A stretch of 64,000 nt of DNA from Trametes villosa (Eukaryota; Basidiomycota; Agaricomycetes; Polyporales; Polyporaceae), in contig PUDQ02000001.1 of NCBI GenBank assembly GCA_002964805.2, forward strand, positions 2,194,001-2,258,000, read 5' to 3'. Position numbers and translations under genes: made by a program. Position 1 is the first letter of the stretch. Each line of letters opens with the position of its first letter. The notes under the pieces are model-generated. The model was not told where the DNA came from. It searched no databases and saw only the letters and a list, made by a program, of their open reading frames with translations. Positions 1 to 13,869 of the stretch are shown here, piece by piece.

Positions 1-997
1 TCGATACGCCCGCGAAGCTGGTCGTCCTCACCGGCGGACGATGCTGGCGCGATGCGCGTCCAGATCGAGATACGATAGAACTGGGGCCTGGTCGAGACGA
101 TTACGCCAGTGATGAGAGACTGAGGTGCTTCGCCCCCTTCGCCGCTGGCCAAGAGAGGATCGAAGGTTTCGCCGATCGCGGCAAGCATCTATAAGGGTGC
201 TGAGTGAGCTCGTCCTGAGCTGATAGGTATCTGTAGACGTACGGTGTAAAGCCACATCTTGTCGACGACGGCGCGGTTCTTGTCGCGGGGGAGCTGTATG
301 CTCCACTTGCCACCGTTTTTGTTGGCCTCATCCTCCCATGCGGGGATGATACCCTCCTGCAAACTAGGGTGAGAAATGCGTTCGACGTGTCATACAACGC
401 TCGACATACCTTGAACAGATAGTAGTTGGCCTTTTGCGGCAGTTGCGACGGGGGGACGATGTTGTTGTACAGCCTGAGAGATTCCTGTCAGCGCCGTGGG
501 CAATGCATGGTACCAATCCTACGTACCCCCAGAACTCCTCTACGCTATCGAAGGTGATTACCCGCTTGATATCCTCCATCCACCCCTGCGCTGCGATCCC
601 ACCGGGGGTCTGTGGCAGGGGGGTCTGGGGGAAGGAGGTCATAGGCGTCTGCGGGAGATTACGACCCTTCGTTGCCGGAGAGTCGAACCAGAGAGTCCAA
701 GGCGAGTAAAGAGGGTGCTGCAAAAGCAATACACCGTGCTTCAATAAGAGTAGCCAAAGAGACTTCAGGCTATGCGTGACGTACCTTGACATTGAAGTTC
801 GTAGGGTCGCTGAAAACCGTCCGGATGGCGTCCGCCTGCGCCTGCATATCCACTTCCTGGATCTCTCCAGGCTCGAGGTTATCAGTCTCTCCATCGGCCT
901 TCTTGTCCTCCTTCGACTGGTTCTCAGCAAGGGCGGCGGAAAGCGCAGCTTTCGAGGCCTGGAGAGCAGGGGTGGGCAAGCTTGACACAGAAGCCAT
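1..997 (-). CDS. eIF4E: Translation initiation factor eIF4E (cap-binding), 3' end beyond window
   Basis: Cap-binding subunit of eIF4F, which binds the mRNA 5' cap and recruits eIF4G. Read on the minus strand, exons at 785-997, 527-717, 410-473, 243-356 and 1-188 join through GT-AG introns of 50-70 nt. Recognisable family landmarks appear in order: HPLYSPWTLWF, VEEFWG continuing to LYNNIVPPS, ANYYLFKEGIIPAWED, and NGGKWSIQLPRDK followed by LYTMLAAIGETF. The Trp residues expected to stack on the cap lie in these motifs. The start at 997 gives MASVSSLPTP; an ATG five codons further upstream (1012) is also in frame. A Pro/Thr-rich insert follows the first motif, which is longer than in yeast or human eIF4E. 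The C-terminus lies outside the window. Confidence 0.93.
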
Positions 998-3553
998 GGT
1001 GTGGGCGTGCAAGAGATTCGTTTGCGGAGAGCAGTATCTTCAGATCGATAATACGAGAAGGCAGCAGATGATACTTTTCTACGCGCGAGGAAGGGACGTC
1101 GTGTAAAGAGCGAGTAGAGAAGCCGAGAGGTATACCGGGTGCGGTATGCAAGGAAGATTAGGTGCAGAAGACTTTGTGGGAGACGGCAGTAATAACGATT
1201 GCTTGGTGAGACTCTCCGCTTCATCAGTTCTACAAACTTCGGGGCCGGGGACCCACCCCGGAGCCCGGCCGATCCGGCCGGCCAACGGTCCGAGCTCCAT
1301 CTCCGGCGCCTAGGACTTCCCGCTCCTTTGCGTCGGACACCGGTCGCTGTACACAAGTACTGCAGGGGCACAACCCAACAAGAGACGCAGTCCATGACCT
1401 GCGGATGGTCTGAGTATCTATACAACTAATGTAAGTGGTACGAGACCGCCTGTTTCCCCATAAACGCACAATCATTGATTATATCCAGATGTCTGCCATT
1501 TCTTGCACCTTGCCTTGAAGTGATTGAGGTCCACGCTCTATACCATCGTCACAGTAGCCGTCTAATCTCAGGGGGTCATGCACAGTAAAAGAGCGGGGCT
1601 CTAGAACTGGTTCTTAAGAGTAGCTGCGGTGATGGCCCTCGCTAGAGCGGGATACTCCGACTCGGAGTCCGAGCCTCGAACTTGCCTCGCCAATGACTGT
1701 GGACAAGGAGGCTATCGTGTCGCTCTACCGTAGCCTAGGCGGCTCTACGCATCCAAGTCTAACCACGCCACCAGTACACGCGTACTATCGGCCAATTGCG
1801 AGGTGCACCGCCTAGTGAGTGGTTGCCTGTGTACTCTTGTTCTATCCCACACGACTTCCTATGCTTACTCGACGTCTCCCCCCATCAGCCCAGACGGCCC
1901 CACGTACGGGTGCCTTCCTCTAGCCATTTGCAGTCCCAGCGCCTCCCGATGGGCTGTTACCTCGGAGGCGGCACCCCCGCCGCTAGCCTCAATGCTTGAG
2001 ATAATTGCCACCCGGAGATCTCCAGGGCTCCGAGGGAAACGTCAAATTGTCACGGGCATTTTGCTACTCGGCGACAAGCGAGACTGGGCCCGCTACCGCC
2101 GGAGCTTCCCTACCCTCAGGACCGAGGATCGAGCGTGCTTGGGCGGTCGGAAATTTTCTCAACGCCCGAGCGACTACGGCAGTCCTGTGGTGACGATGCT
2201 CGCTGCGTCACTCTGAGTCACAGGCACTGGCGGCTGCATTTGGTTTCTCTGCCGTTCCAGCGACGGAGGATACTTGCGTTAACGTTCTGGGGGGCCTCGA
2301 CCGTGTTCAAGCGCCTTCGTCGACTGAGTATGGCTCGGTCGGCATGCCGTCTCCGCAACCTCCCCGCTGGTCAGCTGATACTACCGTACGCCGCTCCCGC
2401 ACGCGCGCCCCGTCGACACAGACTGTCATCAATTGCTTGGTTGGCAACAGTGGACTTATCTGGCCTGTGGTACAATGCTTATGTCGGAAATGCCCGTAAC
2501 ATCTCACGGGACGACCGAGGACTCGGGATCTCCGAGGATTGTTCACAGACTCGAAGGTGCGCCCCTGCTCCCATATGGCAACGCGCCGGACGGCAGCCCG
2601 AGCTCACCGAATGCAGCGTGTAGCGTAGCCGACGTCGTCGACTCCTTCCTCACGCGGCCCTCGGGGAGTTGCCGGACGCCCCTTGCTAGCCCGCTGCAGC
2701 TGTGCATTTCTCATGCTATGTTCGCGCCTGGCGAGATCTCCGAGTGCCGCCGACAGCTCGAATAGCTTATATGCCATGCGTTCCCGCTCTAAGTGCTGCA
2801 ACGCAGCCATGTTCGCGTCATCTACCCTTGATGAGCAATTTTACGGGCGCCCGCGGGATGATGTCCCTTTCGTCGCCCCGCTAACCATATAAAGCGCGGT
2901 GTATTGGTATGCGGAATTCCCTTGCGTAGCTTAGACCGCGCGCAGCGGGTGGGCGGGCGGGCCCGCTCTGCTGGCTCAACCGAGGTCGTCGGAAGCCACG
3001 ACTAATTGCCCTTCGAGCGCGCTCGCGGAGCTGCACGCGCGACCTGACCGCATGGGCGCGTTCGCCACGGAAGGCTCGGACTAGCTCGCATACGTACATA
3101 CCGTCCCAGCTTGCGGCGTCCGAGAGTCCTTCGTGCGCTCCCATGTCATGGGCAGGCATCGTATCTCATTCAGTCGTGCGTCTGCGCCACGATCTGCGTT
3201 GTTGCCTGGCGCCCCCCGCACGGGACGCCTTCCTTCACCTGAGGGATCTGGTGGTGCCGGTCTGACAGTCAACAGGGGCTAAGAGCTTCGCGAACGCCTA
3301 CCGGTCGGATCTCATCGATTCGAGCACGTCAGAGGCTATTTCACATATTCCACACTAGAGACGAGAACGCGCAGTTGCCAACTGCGGCGAATAGCGCGAT
3401 TCAATATGCACGAACATCAGAGCTATATCGTAAAATACGAACGACGACACAAACAGACAGCAGGTAACATGACATGGAAGAGAAAGCTAGAAACCGACAG
3501 GAAAACAACGGACAAGTAAGAGCTGGTTCCGAGAACAGACGGTACCTTCGGTT
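998..3553. other. Gene-poor stretch
   Basis: About 2.5 kb between the eIF4E start and the 3' end of the next gene. All open frames are short, lack family motifs and have no convincing splice partners. A minus-strand frame around 2604-2835 has coiled-coil-like composition but cannot be extended. No tRNA, rRNA or transposon signature was found by eye. Confidence 0.5.
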
Positions 3554-4683
3554 TCAGCGACCGTCCCTAGCGTAGCCATGGATCATATTCGGAGTGGCGC
3601 TCATGGCGATGGAATGTCTTCTGGACTGAGCAGAGTCTTCCGCCATCTGTTGCATAAGAACCGCATTCTGCAGCTCCATGAACTATAATGCGGCGTAAGT
3701 GATATTGTAGAGTAGATAGTCAAACGACGCTGACCTTCTGCTCCTCCTGCAGCTTGTGTTGATTGAGCTTGCCGATATCTTCCTGCTTGCGAACAAGCAT
3801 CGTCTGTGGCACAAAAAAGAAGATGTAAATAGACGTTCCCGTCCTAGAGATGCATATGCGTACCCGGATAGACCGACTCTTGAGGCCACGGTAAGACGAA
3901 ACGCGCTCGAGTGGCAGAGGTTCTTGGCCGACCAAGCGAAGCTGCTCGTGCATCCACTGCACGTACTCTTCGAGGCACTCAAGGTAGCATCTCTTCTTGT
4001 CGTGCGACGTGATAGTATCCCTGACAAAACCGTCGGCCGTTAGCGAGGGGTAAGCAATGGATAGACGTGCGAACTCACGGGTCCGTGATCATGAAGCCGA
4101 CATTGTCAGAAACAGAGCGGAAGTACGCCTTGCGCTGGTTCAGGTTCTCGGGTTCCTCGACCTCAGCTTTGGAACGAGAGCCCGCCGAGCGAGACGGCGG
4201 CTTCTGCTGAGCCTTGCCCGCGGCCTCGCTCCCGTCGCGAGCCTCGCGCTCGCGAGAGTTGAGATCGGTGAGCAGCTCGGAGGGCGTTGGGAACAGGACC
4301 TGGGGGGCGTGTCGGTAGATGTCGACCGGGCTCGTCTGTTCCCCGACGTGGGGTTTCGACTCCTCCGCTTGCGCGGCGTAGCCGTGCGAAGAGAAGGCAA
4401 GCTCTCCTGATCCATCCCCCGGTGCGGAGGAGAGTAGGGACGAGTAGCCCGACACGGGTATCGGGGCATGCAGAGGGATCCCGCTGTCGACGGGCACGCC
4501 GTGGTGCATCTCGGCGCCGTGGTAAGACGCGTACTCGGGGCCGATGAGGGCTCACAGGATGCTGCTGGGCAGCATAGCCTGGTTCCTCGTACTCGGCCTG
4601 GTGCATGTGGTTAGCTTACGGCCTCTCGTTTGCTAATTTGTACGAACCTGGAACCGCTCGGAAGGCACAGTGTATGCTTGCAT
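3554..4683 (-). CDS. Unnamed basidiomycete basic/coiled-coil protein, paralog 1
   Basis: I do not recognise a named family. Six exons (4648-4683, 4556-4597, 4079-4509, 3864-4020, 3735-3803, 3554-3682) give 287 aa. The first half is Pro/Ser-rich and probably disordered. A basic run (SRSKAEVEEPENLNQRK) precedes a conserved block with YLECLEEYV, MHEQL, PLPLERV and YRGLKSRSIR, followed by a Lys/Gln-rich helix. This layout would suit a nuclear DNA-binding or scaffold protein, but that is inference. It shares motifs and exon lengths with the gene at 6412-7358. The intron at 4510-4555 uses a GAG acceptor and is the least certain junction; without it the frame breaks at this point. The start MQAYTVPSERFQ is chosen because it splices in frame. 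Confidence 0.72.
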
Positions 4684-6411
4684 GGGGCGCGAGTGAAGGA
4701 GGCGATGGCTGGGACACGAGCACGGAGTAGGCGTGAAAGGCGGATAGATATACCACTCCGTGACACCGGCGCAAGGCCCGGCACGAGCGATCTACGGCAG
4801 AGGAGTATGACAACGTGAAACGAGAAAGCACGAGATCTCCACCAAGATACTCGCCCGCATCATCTAGATGTGGCGTTAAGGTTGCTCTCCGCAGGCCCGC
4901 ACCTACAGATTCGGGGTGCTCCTCATCTGGAGCCTTTCCCTTGCTATCTTCGGGCACGCGCTGACAGGAACCCCCACGCAAGGCTTCCCAGCACAGAACG
5001 GCCGCAGGACCACATCACTTGCGCCGCTCCTGTCGTACCCGGACCGCGTGCACTTCATACCGCGTGGTGCCGAGAACGCCCGCGGAGGGCTACCATCGCT
5101 ATGTCAGCCCGGAGATGCCGGCACAGGAATATGGGGCCCCATGGGCCGCTAAAGTGAACCCGTCTTCACACCTCAGGTAAGCACGAGAGCCGTTCTCTCC
5201 TTCGCGCTTGGGCAGGTTGGTTTTCGTTCGCATACGACGATGAGTGACGGCCATTGCAGGGGAATCCATGGCAGATACGCAACGAGTAAGCGAGGTGCCT
5301 TTCAGAAGCAACGCAGAGCTCACATCCACCTGCGGAGAGCGCGCTCCTTCCACGAGTGGATTCTTCGTTGCGGGGATGATAGCGCGATGGGCCATTAATC
5401 AATATTCGGCGTGCTGCCGTCATCAGAAGGGCGTTGAAAGGGCAATTCGCTTTCCTGTCCGGATGGCGGTGAGCTTCGAATCCGAGAGGAGCGTGCGACG
5501 CCGGGGCTGAGTTGGCGGTGTAGGCCCATATTAGCCGTATAAGGAGAAGTAGGTGAAATAGCTGGTACGTACCCACCCGACGTAATAACATTCAGGTTGG
5601 CAACCGAAGTACTTGGGCGTCAGGTCCCGAATACACCAGCATGCCCAATATGTGTAAAAAGGCGAACCAGTCCGCCGCAGAAGCCGCGGAGATGGCGGAG
5701 CAAGGCTACAATTGATCTCAGCTATCCTCTAGGCTCTCTTATTGGTCAGTTCACCTCAGATGTAAGCTTTGCTCCCACGGCCAATCTTGAATCGCCCTGA
5801 TCGGTCAAACAGAACTACAGGCCCAGGGAGGTGGCGCCAGTTAGACTGCGTCTACAGCAGTCTCTACAGCAGCCCCTCACCACCATGGGTGCACAACGTA
5901 CAACACCCGCGTGGACGCATGCAACGCCATCCACGGACAACGCCGTCACGATGCGTTCGGCTTTACCCCGCCAGAGTTGTCGTAATCAGGGATAGCGCCT
6001 GCTGAGAGAGGAAGTAGGCTGCCCATGTATGCAGGTAAGCGCGGCCTAGGATCATGCAGCGCAGATGTCAAGCTGTCCGGCGCGGCATTTCGCGACGAAC
6101 AATATACGGCAGGCTGGAGAGGCGAGTTTCCGGAAGAGAATCAAACTCGATTTGTGTGCGAGCAGGAGGGGGCCGATCGCCCGGGCCAGGACCGTGTTCC
6201 GTCTGGAGGTGAGTGCGTCCGATGACAGCACAGATCGCCACTCGTTTCACGCAGAAACTCCATCGTCCCAGCTCCTTCTCATGCCCGTATCCCGCGCGCG
6301 GGGCATTTGTTATAAACGCCTGTGCGTGTCCCCGCTTCGGCACCCCGCATCCCGCGCCCCGCAATCCCCCTCACCGTCGATCCTCACTCACCCTGCTCGT
6401 CCAAGTTCGCC
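4684..6411. other. Intergenic region between two divergent paralogs
   Basis: About 1.7 kb between the two ATGs of the head-to-head coiled-coil paralogs. It must contain both promoters. A TATA-like stretch lies near 6309, about 100 bp before the plus-strand ATG. The open frames here show no family motif; one on the minus strand (5166-5591) starts with a hydrophobic run but has no other support. Confidence 0.45.
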
Positions 6412-7358
6412 ATGTCCGCCTACCCGACGCTTCTCTCTGCTTACCCCATATTATACTCACATGACCCGCTCGCTGAGGGCATCGACTCCCCATCCACCGC
6501 GACCGCGCCATTCTCGGGCCCAGTGCTCCCCCATCGGCCTCATCTTCAGGTCTTGACCGACTACGGTCCCGCTTCTCAAACCGCCGGGGAATACCTCGTT
6601 CGCGACTTCCTTACCCCTTCCCCTTCCTCGAGCTCGCCGTCGGATCAAGCGTCCTCTGCCCTCCCATATACGGAGGGGGTCCCCGAAAGGAACCAGCCGC
6701 TTCCTTCCCCTGCTTCCTCCTCGAGGCGCGAAGCACGGCGCCGGGGCGCTGAGGCCTCTTCTTCGGACGAGGGCCTGGTCGTCCGCGGCTCGATCGCCCA
6801 CCCGTATGCTCGCTTGTACAGCAAGAAGCACGGCGCGGGCAAGCGGCGGAAGATGTGGAACCACACGCTCGAGAAGATGCTGTTCACGCCCCAGGAGATG
6901 TGAGCGCCTTTGTTCCGTTGCCACGGTGGCGTAACTCACCTTCTCCTCCGATCCCAGTTCCACCATGGGCGCTCCCCACCGGCGAACGATATATACTGCT
7001 AGTCTGGAAGCCCATGTCGACCGTCTCCACGAGCAGCTCCTGGGCATCTCCCTCTTCCCAGTCCCCTTCGAGAAGCTCGAGCCGTACCGCGGTTTGAATT
7101 CGAAGACGGCGAAGGTACACGTCGCCGCTCCTCCGTGCAACGGTTTGGGCTGACGCGCGCTACAGAGCATGGTTTCAGGGCTGCATCACGACGCTGCGGA
7201 ATTGAAGCTGAAGATCCTTGAGCTAGAACGGGCGGTAAGCGCTGCTGTCGTAATCGCCGTCGCTTGCGCGCTCATTCATGTCGCCGTTCCCTTTGCAGAA
7301 CCGGAACTTAGAGGACAGGCTCAACGGCTCCTCGATGGGGTACAAATCATGCCTCTAA
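6412..7358 (+). CDS. Unnamed basidiomycete basic/coiled-coil protein, paralog 2
   Basis: Not a named family to me. Four exons (6412-6899, 6958-7114, 7166-7234, 7299-7358) encode 257 aa. Residues 1-140 are Ser/Pro-rich. A basic segment follows (SKKHGAGKRRK), then a conserved block with SLEAHVDRLHEQL, FPVPFEKLEPYRGLNSKTAK, and a helix of leucine-heptad character (LKLKILELERANRNLEDRL). Exons 2 and 3 are 157 and 69 nt, the same as exons 4 and 5 of the paralog at 3554-4683, with the same intron phases. The basic region followed by a leucine-rich helix resembles transcription factors, but it does not match the canonical bZIP or bHLH signature, so a regulatory role is only a guess. Confidence 0.78.
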
Positions 7359-7848
7359 GAACCTCCGCTATATCTGCGCTCTCGCAATCGCCGCTGTGCT
7401 CTTTCTGCCGTATCATTTATTTTCTGCCGCTGGTTCAGGCTGTAGGTAGCTTCGTTGTTCGTTCTACGTCTGCTGGGTGCTTTGGGATGATTATACCGTA
7501 CTACGCATGGTCTGAAGCCGTCAAGTATAATCGTAATTCACGCTTCTATTGTATACTACTAAGATGTAACATGAGTATATCATTTTCTGCCGCTGCCATC
7601 CACACAGAGTGCGAGAGGACTTTGCCATGAATTGAGCGCCTCCGCAGAGTATACACGCTCGGCATTCGGGACGGGATGCGGGGCGCTCACGCAGAAGCGC
7701 CCATGCTCGCGTCAGTGGGCGCCCACAGCCCAAGTCCAGGTTCGCAACACCTTGTCCTCGTCCTCACGCGCCCCCTGCTCGTTGCTGCACGCACGCCTGC
7801 TTCACTGCTACCACCGCCGCACACAGTACTCCTCTACCAGACGCAGCC

Positions 7849-8628
7849 ATGGACAAATCGGACCTGGAGACCTACCAAGTGCAGCTCTCGCAAGTTGAAC
7901 TCGCCCTCTCCGCCGATCCCGAGAACAACGAGCTTATCTCCCTGCGCTCAGAGCTCAAGGAGCTCATCGAGCTGACACAGGCCGCGATCGCGCAGGCTGA
8001 GGCCGCGTCGTCGAGCAAGGCCGAGTCGTCGAAGAAGGCCGCCGCGGCCACCGCGTCCTCGTCGAAGGTCTGGTCCGCCGGCGACGAGTGCCTCGCGAAG
8101 TACTCCGGGGACGGACAGTGGTACCCCGCGCGCATCGCGTCCGTGGGCGGGTCCGCGGAGAACCGCGTGTACAGCATCGTGTTCAAGGGCTACAACAACA
8201 CGGAGCTCGTGAACGCGTCGCAGGTGAAGGCGCTCCCCGCGAACTACGTCGGGCCGTCGCCGTCCGCGTCGAACAAGCGCAAGCTGTCCAAGGCGGAGGA
8301 GGAGGACCGGGAGAAGAAGAAGAAGAAGAACGAGAAGAAGCTGGAGACCAAGGCGGCGAAAGCGAAGGAGCAGCAGGAGAAGCAGCAGTCGTGGCAGAAG
8401 TTTGCGAAGAAGTCGGAGAAGAAGGGCATCCACATAGCGGGCGTTACGGGGACGAGCATCTTCAAGACACCGGAGAATCCGTTGGGAAGAGGTACGTTTG
8501 TCGTTGTGCGTTGTGGCCGTTTGTTCACGTCCTTTGCAGTCGGGGTGACCGGGAGTGGCAAGGGTATGACGGGGGTGGCTCCTCGAACGAAGCACAAGTT
8601 CGAGGTTACCGATGACCCCACTGCTTGA
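7849..8628 (+). CDS. SPF30: SPF30/SMNDC1-like Tudor-domain splicing factor
   Basis: Homolog of survival-motor-neuron domain-containing protein 1, a spliceosome assembly factor whose Tudor domain binds symmetrically dimethylated arginines on Sm proteins. Residues 1-50 are a helical N-terminus and 50-72 are Ser/Ala/Lys-rich. The Tudor domain is at about 72-130, with WSAGDECLAKYSGDGQWYPA and VFKGYNNTELV containing the aromatic cage positions. A strongly basic Lys/Glu helix and the conserved tail (GSGKGMTG) follow. Exons 7849-8491 and 8540-8628 give 243 aa. The 48-nt intron (8492-8539) is a multiple of three without a stop, so an unspliced read also looks open; the spliced form joins the conserved GRVGVTGSGKGMT. 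The 490 bp upstream hold no other gene. Confidence 0.9.
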   Translation: MDKSDLETYQVQLSQVELALSADPENNELISLRSELKELIELTQAAIAQAEAASSSKAESSKKAAAATASSSKVWSAGDECLAKYSGDGQWYPARIASVGGSAENRVYSIVFKGYNNTELVNASQVKALPANYVGPSPSASNKRKLSKAEEEDREKKKKKNEKKLETKAAKAKEQQEKQQSWQKFAKKSEKKGIHIAGVTGTSIFKTPENPLGRGTFVVVRCGRLFTSFAVGVTGSGKGMTGVAPRTKHKFEVTDDPTA

Positions 8629-11381
8629 AATCTCTCTCTGTGAGTCGTTCACATATCCCTTGGGAGCAGCCGAGCTGACACTCCTGCAGCATGTATCGTA
8701 TCCGTTGTTTTGGCTGTGTGCATTAGTAGCTTCGTGATGACCTTTGCCTCTGCAATCTTCGACAGATCGCCCTCGTCAACATTTGCCAAGCGGGGCCACT
8801 TATTCGCCGAGACACAGGCACTTGCTAAGCTATGCCGCACATCCTCATCTCATCTTGGAGCTGCGAAGTCTGACGATCGCGTGCCTCCTTCCTCCAAGCA
8901 TCGTTCTTCACAGAAACCGCGGACGTTGTGCTGGGGGTCTAGCGTCATGCGGTGACGCGCTTGTACGTGGAGAATGCTCTCATGCGCGTGCTGCCCTAAC
9001 TCTAACGCCGCGCATACACCACGATGAGCGCACCTGTCCCCGCCGCCTGCTGTCCGCGCGCTGGGTGTACCGTGTGGGCCGATCGTTTTTGGAGCATGCT
9101 GCCCCTCGACTGCTCCACGTAGGTCCGTTGCCTCACTCTCCGCGCACGATGCAGTCTTCTATCCGGCATGTCAATCCCTAGCGTCTTCCCTTCTCGCAGC
9201 GTTCGGGGCCTTGCGCAGCCGGTGGTTATTACGTACGGCCGCTGGGCGCTGTACAGTTCATCGCGCTGGAGGTACGTCGTCCGCGCCGGTAGTTCTGAGT
9301 ACTGTGGCTGAGCGCATGCGATCGTTAGTGCGACGAGCGGCGTAAGCAGCTGTCCGGGAACCTGCCGCCACACCTCTCTGCCGATGCACCCGCCGCGGAG
9401 ATATCCCGGTAGGAGCCTGTTGGTCCCAGCGATCGCGTCCGGAGGCTTCGTGGAGGATGGTTTGATCGCTTCCCATTCTGGGTCTCCCATCATCCCTCCC
9501 GCCCGGTGCGCTTCCATGCCTCTACCAGCCTCCCAAACAATTCGGTCCGTTTCCTCTTTCATCTGGGGGCGCCTGCCCTCTAAAATTTGCGATCTGGCGT
9601 AGGACAGCCGTCATGGACTCCGAACGCTAACGTATTCTCTGGCCGCGCAGCTGTTTCCGGGGAGACGTCCCATGCACCACGTCCTCGGACGACCACACGC
9701 GCACGCGCAGCTGTCCACTGGCCGTCACACGATAATCAACAGATCCAGCCAGGAGCCGGGCGGGCGAGTACTTGGTAACTTTCAATTTTCCCCGGGCCGG
9801 CCTACCCATCATGGACCAACAGGTTCGCGGCGATCTCGGTCCTTGCGGGCGAGCGCACGACGGATCTGGAGATCTTCTTCGGTTGCGGAGATTCTCTGGC
9901 TGGGTCTGAAATCCGATGTGGCGGACTCAATCTACTCGTTGCCGCGCCCCCGTCGGGGCCACAGAGTGTCAGCGGACTGCATGCCTCCTACCGCCGGCCC
10001 ACCCTTCGAGTGGTCCAGGCCACCCAGCGTGCGCTCGCCCTCCCCGACATCCCCGTGCTTGTACTCTGTGTACCTTACATGGATCATTGGCAGATTCCCC
10101 GGATTTAGGCTTCGCTCCTAGTACTCGTGCACCTCTCGACAAGCCTGGATGCTCTTCGCGTAGCGGGCCTCGTCGAGTTCTCCTTGCCTGTGCTCTGTAT
10201 GCGTATACGAATTCTTAAACCCATTGCACTTTTTGCGGAGGCCTCCGGGGACGACATTGATGCAATATTCGAGCTGCGGCTGCGCTTCTGCCCGAGAGTA
10301 TTCAGCACCACCACGCGGCGTACAGAAAGGCCGAATCCCTCGCCGACATCGTGTACCTTCACAGATCTGCCCTCTTTGTGCGGCTCTCGCGATCTTCTTC
10401 ACGACCTGTACAGGCCGAACTTCGTCGACGGGATGCCTGGGAACACCCCTCCGGCACGAACACCAGCCGTGGCAGGCCATTCATGCGTCCAACGGTACTG
10501 TCTACCGCCCACGACGTACTTCCGAAGTGACCGCTGCAAGCTCGAGCATCACCGCGAATAATCGTACGAGAGCGAGACAGCGTGCCACGCCGGTTGCGAT
10601 GACAGGGTCCTGCCGCATCCTCGCTCGGTGCAAGGCGCGACTCGGTGCGGGCTGTCTAGGCTAGGTTGGCCGCGGGCATGCTCTCTCCCGGAGCGGTGAC
10701 ACCAGATGATGCGCCCGAACAACTTCGTCACGTATATGATCATATTGACATTTTCGCAGGGCAAGCCGACTTCCATACGCGATGCGGGCTCGTCGCTGCG
10801 TGCGAGAAGAGCCGCCGTTTTCCACCGACACGAGGCACTCGAGCTGCGCGAGTATGGCCGCTCGGCGGACGCCGTGGCCGTGTTCGTTCAGCCTCCCGGT
10901 GCTGTTGACATCCTCCCCGCCTACTCGTGTAGTAGTTCAATACCTCTGGACTGCCTGTCTCAATCCAAGTTCCGGCGCACCCCCCACGTCTGCCTGATCG
11001 AAAGCCCGCTCGTACAGGCCGCCGCGCGATCGAGTTGCCGCCGTAGACAGGCACGGCATTGGTCAGAAGCTGTACACATTTGGGATGTGGCCGGCGCTCG
11101 TGCGGAGAGCATGCTGCCAGTATGCCGCCTTCGAAGATCTGTTGTCACATCGAGTAAACATGACAGTTCGAGGCATTTTAGGGTCGATGTATGAGTCAAG
11201 GATCGATCGCGAATCGGGGTAATGGTTGCCCGACATATGACGGTGGATGCATCTCTCGTGACCGACCCCCTCACGCTTCTTAGCGCACATGTGAATGGTA
11301 GGACAAAATACACGACTAGGATACAACAGCGCTGGTGTGGTAGGAGAACAAAGCGCGAGCAGATGCACAATACAAGGTCGA
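8629..11381. other. Stretch without an intact gene
   Basis: About 2.75 kb between SPF30 and the 3' end of RIO2 with no continuous gene model. The middle (roughly 9790-10910) holds decayed tetratricopeptide-like coding fragments, described separately. 8629-9790 and 10910-11381 show only short frames with no motif I recognise. Confidence 0.5.
9790..10910 (+). pseudogene. Decayed tetratricopeptide (TPR)-like gene remnant
   Basis: Pieces of plausible protein lie on the plus strand in all three frames, interrupted by stops and frameshifts. Examples are an open frame containing AAISVLAGERTTDLEIF and VVQATQRALALPDIPVLVL (about 9800-10109), SLADSPDLGFAP (about 10090), HHHAAYRKAESLADIVYLHRS (about 10300-10370) and ALELREYGRSADAVAVFV (about 10830-10890). 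The spacing and wording resemble the large agaricomycete TPR proteins made of repeated LAxSLxxLGxxxxA units. No start, no intron pattern and no single frame can be recovered, so I call a remnant and not a gene. Alternatives: chance open frames in GC-rich DNA, or a gene with many unseen introns. Confidence 0.38.
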
Positions 11382-13492
<2,111 letters not shown>

Positions 13493-13869
13493 GTTTGCAG
13501 CAAGATCTCCGGATGCTCCGGGACGAGGATGTCGGAATGGGAAGCTGGGCCGATCAAGCGGTTTTCAGGTAGCGTTTTCAGGTGCACAAGGTTGGCAATA
13601 TCCGTAGAGACCCAGATACAGAGTTCCAGCTGTGCGGTGTGCAAGGACGGCGGGCGATGGTCGATTCGCGGAGGACGAGGGAGGCGGAGAAAAGTAGCAG
13701 ATGCGTCATGTGATCGAGAACTATTTCCCCGATCATCTATGGGCGCCTACGCGCTCGACGCCAGGGTGGCGGTGGCTGAAGCCTCTTGGAATTCGACGCG
13801 TCTCTCGTCTTGCTCGTATCCAGCAAGTGCACTTACTGCGCCGCCCGCGACCTCCCGTGAACGTAAATA

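Noticed and set aside
2604..2835. Minus-strand frame with coiled-coil-like sequence (AALQHLERERMAYKLFEL)
   Set aside because: Isolated, no splice-linked neighbours, no start context and no family resemblance; most likely chance.
5166..5591. Minus-strand 141-codon frame with a hydrophobic start like a signal peptide
   Set aside because: No domain, no introns in a genome where nearly all genes have them, and it lies in the promoter gap between two divergent genes.
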